From contig WWBZ02000010.1 of the NCBI GenBank assembly GCA_011503125.2, positions 985,758 through 1,049,757 of the forward strand: DNA of 64,000 nucleotides, read 5' to 3'. Origin of the DNA: Botryosphaeria dothidea. Taxonomy: Eukaryota; Ascomycota; Dothideomycetes; Botryosphaeriales; Botryosphaeriaceae. Positions 12,058 to 24,089 of this stretch are shown here, in pieces. The stretch's first letter is position 1. Each line of letters opens with the position of its first letter. The notes below the pieces were generated by a model. The model was given only the letters and a program-made list of their open reading frames with translations, was not told where the DNA came from and did not search any database. The position numbers and the translations under genes were made by a program.

Positions 12058-13749
12058 CTCTCCGCCGCTATAAGAAGAGGAAGTATAACGTAGTTCGAAA
12101 ACCTCGTCGAGGCCGTCCGACCGAGAGGCGTTCTTATATAATATATCTATATTAGTTTCACCTTTAGATTAACTAATACCGGGAGGAATATATTAGACTA
12201 GAAAATTATATAATATTCCGGCGGATCCGGCCGCCAGTATAGCATAAGAGGTGCTCCCCCTACTACCCTCTACAGATAGCTAGCGACTATATAATTAATT
12301 ACTTTTCTTAAAGTTCGATAGATTTATAAAGAATTTCCGACCGTAGCGTTAATATAAGCTTCTCTATACCTACAGCGAAAGCTCTAACTATCCGTTAGCA
12401 ACCCGAAGTAGTAACTATCGACGATAATTCGGATTTAGACCCTTTAAATTTAACGGTAGCCCGACGGGAAACTACCGGGTAAGAAAGCGTTTATTATACG
12501 AATCGGAGGATAAAGATTAGGATAATATACTAAGGTCTAAGAAGAGGTCGAGCTAAGAAGTTTTTAACCGCTATAGTTTACTTAGCCCTACCCGATAGGC
12601 TGTACGGCTATATAAGCTATACTATTTTAATATCTATACACGTCGTATAGTCTTCCTACTTCTACTACTAAGGTTACTTATTAAGTAAGATTAGCTACTC
12701 CTAGACCTAATAAAGGATATAGGTAGTACCTAGAGCTAACTCTAAGGGTAGCTCCACCTCTACTCTATACTATAAGTTCCTACCCTCGCTTTTTATATAT
12801 AGTCGCTACGGTAGAGCTTACCGGCGAGCGGATTCCTTACTATTATTTACCTAATAGTATATACTATTATCGAACGGAGCGCTCGTAAATAGTATACCCC
12901 TCCCGTCGCCGCCGGTTCCTTTTTCGTCCTAGATACCGTAAATACCTATTAGCGTATCTTCCGGGGTTAATTTATTTATACCGTAGACCTAGACTGTGCC
13001 TAAAGTAGGTTTTATCGGGAAGTCTCCGCTATTATATCTATCGCTTAGCGTAATATAGCCGTTCTCTTAATATCTTAGGAGGACCCTATCTAAGGCTATA
13101 GCCTATAATATAGGACTATACGCCGTTATATTCTTAGTCTATTAAGTTAACTTATAGATAAGAACTATCTTAATAACCTCTAAACGTCTAGCGGGAGATA
13201 TAAGATTCTATATTATAAAACTATTAAACGCGGGGTTCGGATAGGGCGCGGGTAAGGGAAGAATACGAGGTACTACTTTTATAAGTGCGTCGTAATAGAT
13301 CCGACTTCTAAGCTACTATACTATTTCCGCGGATATACCTAGGACTACCGGAGATGCTCCTATCTTTATCTAGCGTGCGTATATCGTCGATCTAGGAGTG
13401 GCTAGTAGATACGCGTATAAGGTATAAGAGGAATATAGTAGTATATAGATGTATTTTCTTTTATTAGTATACTATTTGCCTATATAATAAACGTATTATA
13501 GCTTCTTTAATAGGTTCTCCTAAGGGGGGATATAGATAGTTCTAGTAATTTAGAGTGTAGATAGGTGGCTAAAGCGAGCCCGCCTCGCTTTAATCTATTT
13601 TTATAATAATTAATAAATACCCCTTCTATAAGGTATAGAGAATATTAGATTAATACTAAGACTATAAGTCTTATCTATATTTACGTATTTTACGAGATCT
13701 AATATACTAGGCGAAAATATAGCTAAATAAGTATAATAATAGCTACTAA
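12058..13749. other. Heavily RIPed DNA, continuation of the block ending at 6246
   Basis: Same CpA-poor composition. No domain, LTR or RNA gene recognised. Confidence 0.6.
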
Positions 13750-14612
13750 GACTATTAGCAGGGCGCTAGGAGTTTACCCGAGTCGGTTACTTCGTCTAAG
13801 ACTAGCTTCGGCTCGTTTATTATCTCCGAAGCCGAGTACGAGGTAGCTAGCGGCTACCCTAAGCCTTTCCTAACGGACGTTAATCTCCTTCTACCGGACG
13901 AAGGCCTCTATACCGCGAATATACTTAATCTCGAAATTATCGTATATACCTACACTAAAATAGCCCTACAGGCGGTAAATACTAGGGCTTCTTACCTCGA
14001 GAGATACTATACGTACTAATTAATAGCTCTAGCGGCCTAGTAGAATACCTACTAAGACTATTTAGCTAGGACTTAGAGTTAGACCGAAGAGATAGCGCGC
14101 TTAAAGTAGAAGGTTAAAGACCTTAAGGTAGAGATATAGAGCTTATTAGAAGGAATAGATTTCTAGCGGGATACCGCGAGGCCTACTTCGGCTTAATTAG
14201 GACTATAATATAACTTAAGAGGTTACGGGATCTCGATATTACGAACCGAACTTATAACTAGTAACTACGACGGGTAGTAAGGGGATAGCTAGATTAGTAG
14301 GCACGTATATAGTATTTATTAGAGGCGGATTAGAAATTACCACGTAAAGGAGCTAAGGCCACCTCTATATAACTTCCCTACCTTTACTATATTTCTTTTT
14401 CTTCTTTATCTTCTTTAGCTTAGAAACTTCGTTAATCTAAACCTACTTTAAACTTAATTTAGTATAGATCGTAATACTCGATAGAGTCTACGTGGCTTTC
14501 GAAGAACGTAATAGATATAAGCGAGTACTCTACTATTAAGCGGAGAATAGGAATAAACCTTATATATACGATCGTATTCTTATACTTTTATAACGCTATT
14601 ACGGCGCCTAAC
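13750..14612 (+). pseudogene. RIPed coding remnant split by a solo LTR, unidentified
   Basis: A plus-strand frame is coherent from about 13756 to the LTR at 14237, with only TAG/TAA stops: SLPESVTSSKTSFGSFIISE, DVNLLLPDEGLYTANILNLE, then a charged, coiled-coil-like part around EEIARLK and KVKDLKVEI. After removing the LTR and one target duplication the frame continues (STWLSKNVIDISEYSTIKRR). It may be a host gene or an element gag; I cannot tell. Confidence 0.35.
14237..14476 (+). repeat. Solo Gypsy-type LTR, RIPed, with target duplication CTCGA
   Basis: 240 bp starting TATTACGAACC and ending GATCGTAATA; with RIP undone at the tips these are TG...CA ends. Perfect 5-bp duplications CTCGA lie at 14232-14236 and 14477-14481. 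It carries the CTTTAGCTTAG tract also found in the LTRs at 6247, 19724, 34110 and 51969. Confidence 0.85.
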
Positions 14613-17575
14613 TATTAAGGGTCGAGTATAATAATAGTAATTTCCCGCTTATTTACGGGTAGAGTCTCTATACCTATTACGATATTCTAGAGATCGCTAT
14701 AACTATAGTTAAGCAGAAATAAAAGAAGAGTACCGTTATTTATCGCATCGCCGGCCTAGCGTAGACTCTTAATATAACGTTCCGCCTAATATAGCTATTC
14801 TAGGTTATCCTATTTAGCGGGAAGGTCTATTATACCGTTACTACGGGAGCGACGTAGCGGAGAGTAGATAATAGTCCTCCTATACTAGGCCTTTCCGTCT
14901 ACTTACTAAATCTTTAGCCTAGTAACGATAACCTCGTAGTACGCGTATTTCTAGTATTAGGGTAATTATTCGTACGTTAGGGCGTATTCTTAGTTTAGTA
15001 CTAGGAGGTACCCGACTTTAGATAGGATTATTCGCCGTAGTTCGGCTAGGTATATAGACTAGTTATCGTCGATAAAAGATTTATTCTCTCCTAGTATTAG
15101 GGTTAGCCGTAATAAAATAAGTCTTCGCGGAATATATACTTTATCTACTTATAGTAACTATTCTACGTTACTTAGTCTACTCCTAATCGGACTCTAAAAA
15201 TAAATCTTTATAGAAGGTATAAGTCGTAGGAACGAAGCTAGAGTATAGCCGAGCTTACTTAAGTCTAAGACGGTAGTTACTTACGGCTATTTAGTAGTAA
15301 GTTTATTATTATTAGTAGCTAGTATACTTATCTTATTACCTATATCTCTAAAATAGGCTACTTAGGGGACGAAGCGTCGTTCGATACTCTTTCTACGCTA
15401 AGACGATAGGCTATAAGCGAGGCTATTAATATTAGGTATAATAAGCGTAATTCGTAACTTTAGAATAGGGAGAAGACGGGTAATAGTAGAAAACGTAAGC
15501 GATAAAGGAGGGGAAGGATTATATATCTTTCTAGTAACTCTCGGCATATAAACCTAATTAGATCCTCCCTTAAGAATTTAGTACGGCTAGAAACGATAAG
15601 CTATAGCTAAAGTATACGTAGAATAAAACATCTATATATAAGGTCTACTACCCGATTCGAGAAATAATCTCTAGATACTATATATATACTACTAAGATAG
15701 TTAGCAGCTTTCGCTACTTTAAGAATCGCGGTTATAATAGAATTAGAGGAGTTAATAAGCCTAACGGAAGGTAAGATAGCTATAGCTAGTAGTCTAAGAG
15801 GGAAGAAAGTAATATTATAAATACGTCTAGAATTTTATTATTCTCTACCTAACTCTACTAACTCTTTAAGTAGTTCGTAAGACTATAATATAGTGGGATA
15901 TAATTATATAGGGCTAGGTAATAATTAACGAGGAGAAGCGAAGTAGAGGCGTAGAGGGAGTTATATTTAACGTATTTCTCTAACTCGGTACGAGCTAGCT
16001 ATAGGTTAGTCCCGATATTTTAGTGCTAGGGGCTAGGATAGCTTCGGCGTTCCCGTCGTATTATATATACCGCGTTCTTTCTTATTATTAGGCGTAGTAT
16101 AGCTTAGTATAATATAGCTTAGGAAATAGTAATACTTAAGGGTAGGTTAGTATAGATTAGTCTACTATAGAAAGGACTCTAGCTAGATTACTTACTCTTA
16201 GAGTACGTAGTATAGATCTAATAGTATATCTACCCGCTTCTTAGTAGTAATATAATCTTCTTAAATAGTTAAAGCTACCCTTGCCCTAGCTATACCGGCG
16301 CTACTATTTCGCTTCCCGTAATTATAACGCGCGAAGGGCGATATTCTAACTACTTAATACGCTAAAAGTCTAGAAGGAAAGTATTAGATTATTAATAAAT
16401 AACGATAATCTATTAATAATTAGTATAAGAAGAAAGAGTATAGGTAGCCTACCCTCCTTATATACGTAAGTAAGTAACTAAGCTATCTAGTATTGTAAAA
16501 ATAATATATAAAACACGTAAATTCTAATAGAAAGATATTCGTAAGGAACGGTCTAACCCGAAGCGTATACGCCTGTTACTTAGCGCTTTTCTACCGTTTA
16601 CGGCTTTCTAAATCCCTATAGAGCTTATACTATATAAGCGATAAGCCTATAAAGTATAAATATCTTAAGGTATAATTACGCCTATTATAGAAGGCGGGAG
16701 GTAGACGGAGCTTAATGCTTTATACTAGGGCCTAATTTAAGATTATTAGTAAATTATATTTTATATACTTACGGTTATACTAATAGTAGCCGCTAGGTAG
16801 ACCGCTAGCGTAGGTTGCCGTCTAGTAAGGGCCCCCTACTACTTAAGGACTATATTAGCTATTAAAGCGAGATCGGCAAAGCAGGCCGTGCAAGTACTAT
16901 ATATATATATATATTTATTTTACCGCGCTTTTCGTCTATTCCTTCGGTTCCTTCTTAGCTTTTCCTAGCCTATATTATATAGCCCGTCTATCCGAATCTA
17001 TAGTATAAAGATATATAGTTACTATGTAGTTTTTATTTAATCGCCGAAAGGCGGGCTACGGGGAAATTCTAGGTGTCGCGCCCTCTACTAATAAGAGCTA
17101 AAGGCCTAAAGATAGTAGAGAAGAAAGTTAAGGTCTATCTATTATAAGGCCGTATCTTCTCTAGAATAATTAAAGGATATAAAGTAGTAGCAGTGTATAG
17201 TAAATGCTAGGCCTTCTAATTCCCGCGCTTATTATTAGACTATAGGAAGTACGTACCCTACGGGTTCGTTGACGGATATATTAGCTAGTACTAGTCGCGG
17301 CGATCTTAGACTTTAGTATATACGATAGTATACGTCGTGTATACGAAAGAGACGAAAGAGACGGATGCGAAGAAAAAAACGGAAGTAACGGAAGAGACGG
17401 ACGCGAAGGAAACGGCCGATAGGTAGGCATCTAGGCCCTACGCGGTTTCCACGAATAGGATACCTACCGTGCTATAGCCTCCTAGGCACGCTTTAGCAGC
17501 TGCATAGCCCCACTACATATACATCTAATAGGCCGAACCGCGACATTTACGCGCCCGATTGGCCCACTAAAGGCA
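14613..17575. other. Heavily RIPed DNA with simple repeats, no resolved gene
   Basis: CpA-poor throughout. A short TA run lies near 16900-16916. Near 17340-17430 a T/E/K-rich tandem stretch (KETKETDAK, then EETDAKETADR) looks like a decayed low-complexity protein tail. Around 17575 the composition changes sharply to normal, which marks the right edge of this RIPed block. Confidence 0.55.
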
Positions 17576-17988
17576 GGCGTGCGCGAGGATCTTAGGCTAG
17601 CGTATCGTGCTCCCTCCCCTACTCGCTCGCTTAAGGCGAGAACCCCACCTTCGCCAAGCCTGAGTCACACTACGCGCGCCGGCTCGAGCGTTGGGCAAAC
17701 GAACCGCCACTTGGCTCCGATGCTGATATCTGGTTATAAACCTACTGCAGGGATTGCGCAGGCTCGCACTAAACTATTTCTTTTAGCCCACTCGTGTCCG
17801 GAGATACTACGCGCTTCGTTTACCGCGCCGCAACCAGTCTTACACCGTAGTTCTGCTAGCCTATTTCTCTAACCCTCGAGGCTCGGCCCGGTATAAGTAA
17901 ACGTTTCTATAGCAAAACGCCGAAGGCGGATATTGCCAGGGAGATGGGGTAGGATGAACGCCAATATAAGCGGTTCCTTGTGAGTCTA

Positions 17989-18472
17989 TACCTAGTGTAT
18001 CTTGCTTCGAGACGCTCATAACTTTAAAGTATATTACTAAACAAGAGGTTCTGCCCAAGCTTCTTAGCGACGGGTACTGGGCCAAGATTACGAAGCCAAA
18101 GCCACTTATTTGGGATGCTATTCCTCTTAGCGTAACGGAGAAGATGCGTAAAGATGTAAATGAGAAATTAAAGAACGATAACGCCGAAGCCGACTTAGAC
18201 GTCTTAGAATGGCGATTCCGGTCGATCCTGCTGCGTAAATCCAGTAAGTCAACCCCGTAGTCTCCCGCGTTGGTTTTTACTGACATTTTCGACGCGGCAG
18301 AGGAAGGCTCACCGTCTCAAGGGGGGGATCCGCCTGTGGCGAATCCACCCCCTCAGTCAGCAAAATCGCCTGGACTAGCCACCTCTTCCCCGGCAAACCC
18401 ACCTGAGCCTACTCGATCGCGGCCGTCAAGGTTTTGGGATCCTGTCGCGGCAGCCCAGAGAGAAGAATAGGG
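17989..18472 (+). pseudogene. Degraded coding remnant, unidentified
   Basis: A plus-strand frame reads LPKLLSDGYWAKITKPKPLI, WDAIPLSVTEKMRKDVNEKL, LDVLEWRFRSILLRKSS, one stop, then an acidic, proline-rich tail DIFDAAEEGSPSQGGDPP ending at 18472. The single internal TAG could be a mutated CAG or TGG. The upstream end is lost in mutated DNA. The family is not recognised. Confidence 0.4.
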
Positions 18473-19067
18473 GCGTCTATTACATCCGACAATTTTCAAG
18501 AAACGACTCCCACGCTGTTTTCAAAAGGCTGCGACACCAGGTAAACGCAAAGCGTAAATTAGCCTAGTTTGGGATAATCTTAGATGGGACCTCTTCGGTC
18601 TACGTAAATAGAAATGAACCCTTGCAAGCACGCTTGATTTATCTCGCCCATATATATCTTAGCGCTCCTTCCTCGGCTTCTGCCAATCCCTACTCAATGC
18701 ACGGGAGCCTACGATTCATGAGCCAGCTAGCATGAGAGTACGGCGCATGGGATGAGATCATTTCGTGTTCTCGCAATGTGAGCAGCGGCACAGCAGACAA
18801 CCGGGCTGTCGCCTACCCCTATCCACAAAAGGCGGCAAGTGGGACATACAACCGCCGCTCGGTTTTCTATCGCAGTAACTTATATATATTTAGCTCCTTG
18901 GAACAGCCGGGGTGCAGGCAGTTACTCAACTCCTCTCGTCAAATTATTGCTCTCAGGATGATTCCTGAATCAAGCTCTTCACTTTACAGCTGCTGCATTA
19001 GCGGCTGGACGCCACCATACCCCGAGCATCTCGAAGTTGTGGACTGCTCGTATGTCTCAGGAATTGA
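18473..19067. other. Unassigned stretch upstream of the F-box-like gene
   Basis: Normal base composition. Overlapping short frames exist, but none shows a domain or runs on into the neighbouring gene. It may hold the promoter or a lost first exon of the gene that follows. Confidence 0.3.
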
Positions 19068-20810
19068 ACAAACCACCATCAACTTCCTGCTCGGAGGGAG
19101 GAGAGGTTCGACATCACTTGTTCTGGAGCTCTCTTTCCTTCCGCGGTTGCTGCGGTCGAGCTCTGGCCGCCGGGGCTGGAGGTCAGGTCGGTGTTCCGCG
19201 AACTCGCAAGACTGCTCCGGATAGTCTGCGGTAAACAGCTTCTTGCCTTCAACCGCGAAAATTCCAGTCTCGCAGATTTCCTTCACGTTTGGAACGTGAA
19301 GGCATGCGTCAGTAATGGGCGAATTCGGCTGGAGTCACCACAGCGCGGAGATCGAATCGACGAGCTCTTCAGTGGGGTCGAGTACCGGGATGCAGACCTT
19401 CCCTGGCATGACTGGGAGTCCGTCAAAGTCTTGGAGAAGATGTGAGAGACCCATTTCCTGGTATCAGTCCACGATTACCTTTTCGGTTGCTACGTGCCTG
19501 AGGGAGCCTTCGAATATGAAGCCTACAGCATCTTCCTGCAAGAAGTGAGAGCTTGGAAACGAATCAGTAACAGATCAGAAATCCCGCAGGCCATCCCGCG
19601 GCTCACAGGGCTCGTATGCTCACTACTGAACACAACCAAGCTCCAAGCCGTGCTTTACGAGTGGACGGACCTCAACAAACAGACGCCATGTCTGAGCCAC
19701 GTGAACGTAGATGAGGCGCCCGTTGTCACGACCATCACTGAACTGAATTCGAAGTGGGTATAATAGAACGAAGTTCCTAAGCTGAAGAGAAAAAGAGAGG
19801 AAGGTGTAGTGGGTGTAGGGTAAAGGAATATCGCCTTGCACGCTGACTAATGAATAAGTAAGCTAAAGGAAGAACAATTGATCCGGATCCCACGCCCGTC
19901 CTCTACCCTACGATGGGTGCTCTTGTGTAGGATCGTGACACCCGTGGAACAACGAATGGCGTGGCTGCGTCAAATAGAATTGGCTGTTTCCTTCTTGCAG
20001 GCCGGACAGGCAAGTTTAGCGAGGTACGACTGCAAAGGAAATATCGCAGAGCAGATCAGCATCACCAACAACGGGGAAGCGCGCCTGAGGACCATCCACT
20101 TTGGCGACGTCGAGAATTACCGAGGATCTTTCAGCTTCGTGCCTCACGAACCAGCGGACCGCCGGTTCCTCGCGGAACTGCGGAGGTTCCTCAAAATCGA
20201 CGGCGGCACAGCCATCAAACCCGAGCCATTCAACTTTCTCGGCCTCCCATCCGAGGTCGTGAATAATATCTATGAGATCCTCCTCGTGTTTCCTGGCCGT
20301 ACCAGATGGCTGTGGGGATATCGGCACCAGACCGACGCGTCGGCGACAGCTGGCTTCCTGCACGGCGAGATTCCTGGTCTTGGGCTCCTCCGTGCCAGTC
20401 ATCGAGTACGCCGAGAGTCTCTGTCGCTTCTTGTTGGGCAGAACAACCTGCTCTTGGACGCTGTTTGGTTGACATCTTTCCTGGAGAGCAGCACGCAAGT
20501 CGAAGTCGACGGCCACCTTGAACGCGTGATGGTCGGATCCTACCTGAAGAGAATCACCCTCACCGTTACTCTGACGTGGCAGAAGCAAATCGGTCGGGAG
20601 GAGGCCAAGGGGATCAAGGCGTTGGTCCAGGACTGCCCAAGCCTGGAACAGGTAGATGTTTTCATTTATAATAGGCGCGCGTGGTATTGGGAGAGCGATA
20701 TGGTGTGGGCTGAGCTCACAAGGCTGCCGAATGTCCGGGTTGAGGAGCATTTTGAGGGTAACAGTCCTCTCACCCAGCTCGGAACCAGTACAGTATTGAT
20801 GCTTGACTGA
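19068..20810 (+). pseudogene. F-box-like fungal gene broken by a nonsense codon and a solo LTR
   Basis: One frame runs from 19068 to the stop at 20810 apart from a TGA at 19443-19445 (CGA to TGA would explain it) and the inserted LTR 19724-19940. The C-terminal half is intact for about 300 codons: FNFLGLPSEVVNNIYEILL (20228-20284) resembles the degenerate F-box of fungal subtelomeric families, followed by LLRASHRVRRESLSLLVGQN, the usual R-x-x-R-E-E-type second block. LTR plus one duplication is 222 bp, a multiple of three, so the frame resumes after it (DEAP then VEQRMAW). F-box proteins recruit substrates to SCF ubiquitin ligases; here that role is inferred only. No RIP signature, unlike the flanks. 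Confidence 0.65.
19724..19940 (-). repeat. Solo Gypsy-type LTR, 217 bp, with target duplication CCCGT
   Basis: Begins TGTCACGACC and ends GATCGTGACA. CCCGT is duplicated at 19719-19723 and 19941-19945. A second copy lies inverted at 51969-52185 and differs at three bases only. By the CTTTAGCTTAG tract the sense strand here is minus. Confidence 0.95.
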
Positions 20811-21209
20811 AGATAAGACGGTTTCAGCATGGTTCTGCATGGTGATAAGGCGGAGGGCGGTGTGAGCAGCTGAAGATGGATTTGTTTTTGCGTGCTTTTC
20901 AGAGTAACTCCCATTAATCTTTCCACAAACCCTCCCGTCGGGAAACGGATGCAGTGAGGTGACGCAACGAGCAATCAAGTGCGACCAGTCAGTCACACTA
21001 CATCGCAAATCTCATACCCTAAGCAGCAATTATGGTGCAGCGTGCAAGGCCGAACCGGTGAAGGGAGGGCCCGAGTTATAATAAGGCCAGGGCGTCTGTG
21101 ATGGACAGGTGCAAAGCTCACACACCTGGAGCCCGCCCCTTAGCCTCCCTTGCCGCAGCAATCGGCGGATCTGTCCTCGATACCTTAGCGGGGTCGTCTC
21201 GCGCGCAAC
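20811..21209. other. Intergenic, nothing resolved
   Basis: Normal composition. The long minus-strand frame across this stretch is the mirror of the F-box-like gene and has no domain of its own. Confidence 0.4.
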
Positions 21210-21488
21210 ATGCAGGACCTGGAGGTAGTTGTGTGGCAGATGAGCGCGTCGAAGCGCGCTGGCGACAGTGTTTCAGAACAACAGATGGACCGGCCATTCC
21301 AGCCCCGCCGAAGGGCTTGGTCAGTCACCCCGCTTGCTTTGGATCCGCATTTCCGCATTTTGGACGCTACCCATGCCATGGCACAGGACAACGCCGGCCA
21401 GCCGCATCTCAGTGAGGTTGAACTGGGACCGGATATCAAGTCCATTCTAGAAGACATCTCTCGGGGCCTGGAAAGCAACTGGGATTAG
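21210..21488 (+). CDS. Possible small protein, 92 residues, unidentified
   Basis: ATG-initiated frame ending LGPDIKSILEDISRGLESNWD before a TAG. Composition is normal and no domain is visible. It may be a remnant of a longer gene. Support is weak. Confidence 0.22.
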   Translation: MQDLEVVVWQMSASKRAGDSVSEQQMDRPFQPRRRAWSVTPLALDPHFRILDATHAMAQDNAGQPHLSEVELGPDIKSILEDISRGLESNWD

Positions 21489-21820
21489 GGAACAAGGGAA
21501 TTATAGTTCGTCACAAGCTATGACAACATCCGAGATTTGATGCTAAAGCTTATAGACCTTCAAGAGGTAAGCTTATCATTCGAAAGCAATGCATGAGCTG
21601 ACATATACTAGGAATTAATAGGGAAAGACTTCCGCTTCATGCGGTTCCGATCTAAATGTCTCTTCGAAGCTCGCGAGCCGGTATACTTTTTCCCTCTTAG
21701 AACGGGGCCCGAAACCACGCCTCGCATAGCCACTACTGCTCTGAGAGTCGGAAAACGAATATCTGTCACACGAAATGAGGAGGTCATACCCGAGGTGGAT
21801 GTTCTTGTGATAAAGCAATG

Positions 21821-22740
21821 TTAAGACATTAGTAAATCATGAGGCGGGCGCAATCCAAGGAACCAACCTTCTCCCTGCCATGGTGCGAGATAACTGGCTT
21901 CGTTCTCTGACGAGAGTGATGGGTGCACACTTGAACTTGTTTCCGCCAGCTGGGAGAGCCCATATCCAATCGGAAATGCTTGTGCGGTCACCTGCTCAGC
22001 ATAATGTGTGAAGCCTCCAACTGTTCTCTGGCCTTCGGTTGTAGGAAATCCAATAATGGGTTGCTCTGTGCTCTCAGTGCTGCCATGCGACGGCGATTTG
22101 ACGCGGCCAACCAGAGTGGAAGATTCTTGGGTCCTCTGGATAGCTTGTTGACTTGGCACATCATGTTCGATCCGTCCGTGGCCAGATTGGGCGTCTGCTA
22201 ACATGAGCATGGATCCGGAGAGATTTAGGAACATCGAACCTTGTATACCAGTGTACCAGTGTGCCTGAGTTGCTTCGATCGTCCTTTTAGCCGATGCTGA
22301 TTGCTTGCGGCGTTTTCTCGCCCGCGCATGCTCCGGTGATGACTCCTCGCTTGCGGTCTCGTTGTGCGTAAGGACGGAGCGATCTATCTTCTTGGCCGCA
22401 TTTTGCGATACGCAATTCTCTGGGCGTGATGAGCATTTTCCAGGTCTAGTTTGTCCATCAACATACCATCGTAAAGCCGCTGGCAAGTTTCCAGCCATTC
22501 TCCCAGTACAAAGAGTCTTTGGTATAGGTCCTTCTCGCGGTCCCGAAGCAGGTCTATGAATGTGGAAATCTCATCAGGAACTCTCAGGCGCATGCTTTTT
22601 TTCCACGTAAATGCGAAGATTATCGACAGCCCAGGCATGGCCTTCTCTTCGTATCGGAAGAGCTTCTCACCTTGTATGACGTATTGTTGCAGTTCCCTCG
22701 GGAACTTGCTGAATGCGCAGCATATCCTTGCGTGCCTAGG
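21821..22740 (-). pseudogene. Broken minus-strand gene, unidentified
   Basis: Two overlapping minus-strand frames appear to be halves of one gene. The first (about 22740-22384) reads FPRELQQYVIQGEKLFRYEE, then RLRVPDEISTFIDLLRDREK and LDLENAHHAQRIAYRKMRPR before a TAG. The second (to 21821) carries KKIDRSVLTHNETASEESSP, a basic stretch RARKRRKQSASAKR and a Ser/Gln-rich tail. A frameshift, or an intron I could not place, must join them near 22400. The basic run could be a nuclear-localisation signal. The family is not recognised. Confidence 0.4.
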
Positions 22741-22967
22741 GAGAGACGAAGTAGTAGAGAACTCTGTGTTGCAAATGTTCTATCTAAGCTGGTTTATATA
22801 CACGAATGTTGGGCTGAATTGGGTTGAAAGCAGGTAGGAATTGGGCAGAACTTTGGGCAGTAATCAGGTAGAAATACCGTGCACAGAGCACGTTGGGTAG
22901 TAGTTAGGTATCATCGCTCAGCATAGATTAGTTTGGGTATATCTGATCAATATTGATGCCTGAACCG

Positions 22968-23897
22968 TTACACGTATTGTCTGTATAAGCCACGTCTTTG
23001 GCCTGCGCGGTCACAAAACAGCGTTTTGCTGGCTAGGCGGTCATTTGGGCAGCTTCTGAATATCGCGTACTCCCTTCCTAAACTTCGAGTGGCCAGAACT
23101 GTCCGGAACTTTCTCTCCACCGACTGACCAGTGCTTCTAATGTGTATGATTCGAATGTCTTCGTCGGCATTTTCAGGCTCTACTTGAAGAGCTTCATGAA
23201 CTGATCTCTGTAGGAAGTCGAGAATTTTTTGACGGAACGACTGCACGCTACTGAAAAGGTCTTGAACGTTTTTGGATGCCGTTTTGAGATCGTTCGTCCG
23301 GTCGACCGTGCGCTTGTTCGAGTCAGATTTGGTGGAGATGTGTGCTCGCATCTGGAGATCATGTTTAGAAGGTGGATCATTCGTGTCAAACAGGCTAGCA
23401 GACTTACAAATGGAAGTTTTGCTAGTCTATCCACAAGACCGATGACACTTGTCTCGAGCAATTGCAATTCTCTGTCAGAGGCTGACTTAATGACAGTCAT
23501 GGACTCCGCCAAGCTTGGAGACAGCATTTTTGAAGGCAATGTTGAGCAAATAGCTGAGGTAGGAGGCTGCGGACTCGAGTGGAGACCAGCAGCTCTTGGA
23601 ATGATCTCCCTCCCATGCTGAGACCTTGATTGCATTAGCGCTCACCGCACCTTGCACGGCCCGGCCGCGCCACACCAAACCGTTTTGGGGAAAAAATGTT
23701 GCGCGCAACACTTTTTCCCAAAGCGGGATCCTTGACGTTGCAGAAGGCGCACTGTGCTTGCATTCGCACCCTCGCATAATGCGGCACATTCTTCCTATTG
23801 GCTTCTGGCACCCGGTCTCTAGTGTCAAGCCAGAGGTGGCGTCGATGATAGACGCGAGACTCACAGCCCGAGCGTCTGCGTCTCCCTGCCGTGCCAA
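22968..23897 (-). pseudogene. Broken minus-strand gene with one clear intron, unidentified
   Basis: A 5' frame (about 23897-23487) ends AFKNAVSKLGG then a stop. Another frame continues DRELQLLETSVIGLVDRLAK to LPF, followed by a 56-bp intron (23352-23407) with GTAAGT, a CTAAAC branch-like site and CAG. The next exon reads NVQDLFSSVQSFRQKILDFL and runs to 22968. A frameshift near 23490 is needed to join the first two parts. The helical character and position suggest the N-terminal part of a larger signalling protein, but I cannot name it. Confidence 0.4.
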
Positions 23898-24089
23898 GAT
23901 GAAGCTTGCCGCCCTCGATCGCGCTCGGAGTTCAACGGCTGTTCCTTCCTGTCAAGCCTCCAAGCGCTGCCACGGACTCTAATATGTATGCGCCATCGGC
24001 ATTGTCTCGAAATTGGTTATCTCGGCCGGTGTCCATTTTTACTGTCTCAAGTATTCGGCGCTTGTTGCTCCTTTTCAGTCCTAACCAGC

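Noticed and set aside
20016..21008. 330-codon open frame on the minus strand
   Set aside because: It mirrors the F-box-like gene on the plus strand, starts in its C-terminal coding part and shows no domain; the plus-strand frame carries the conserved motifs.
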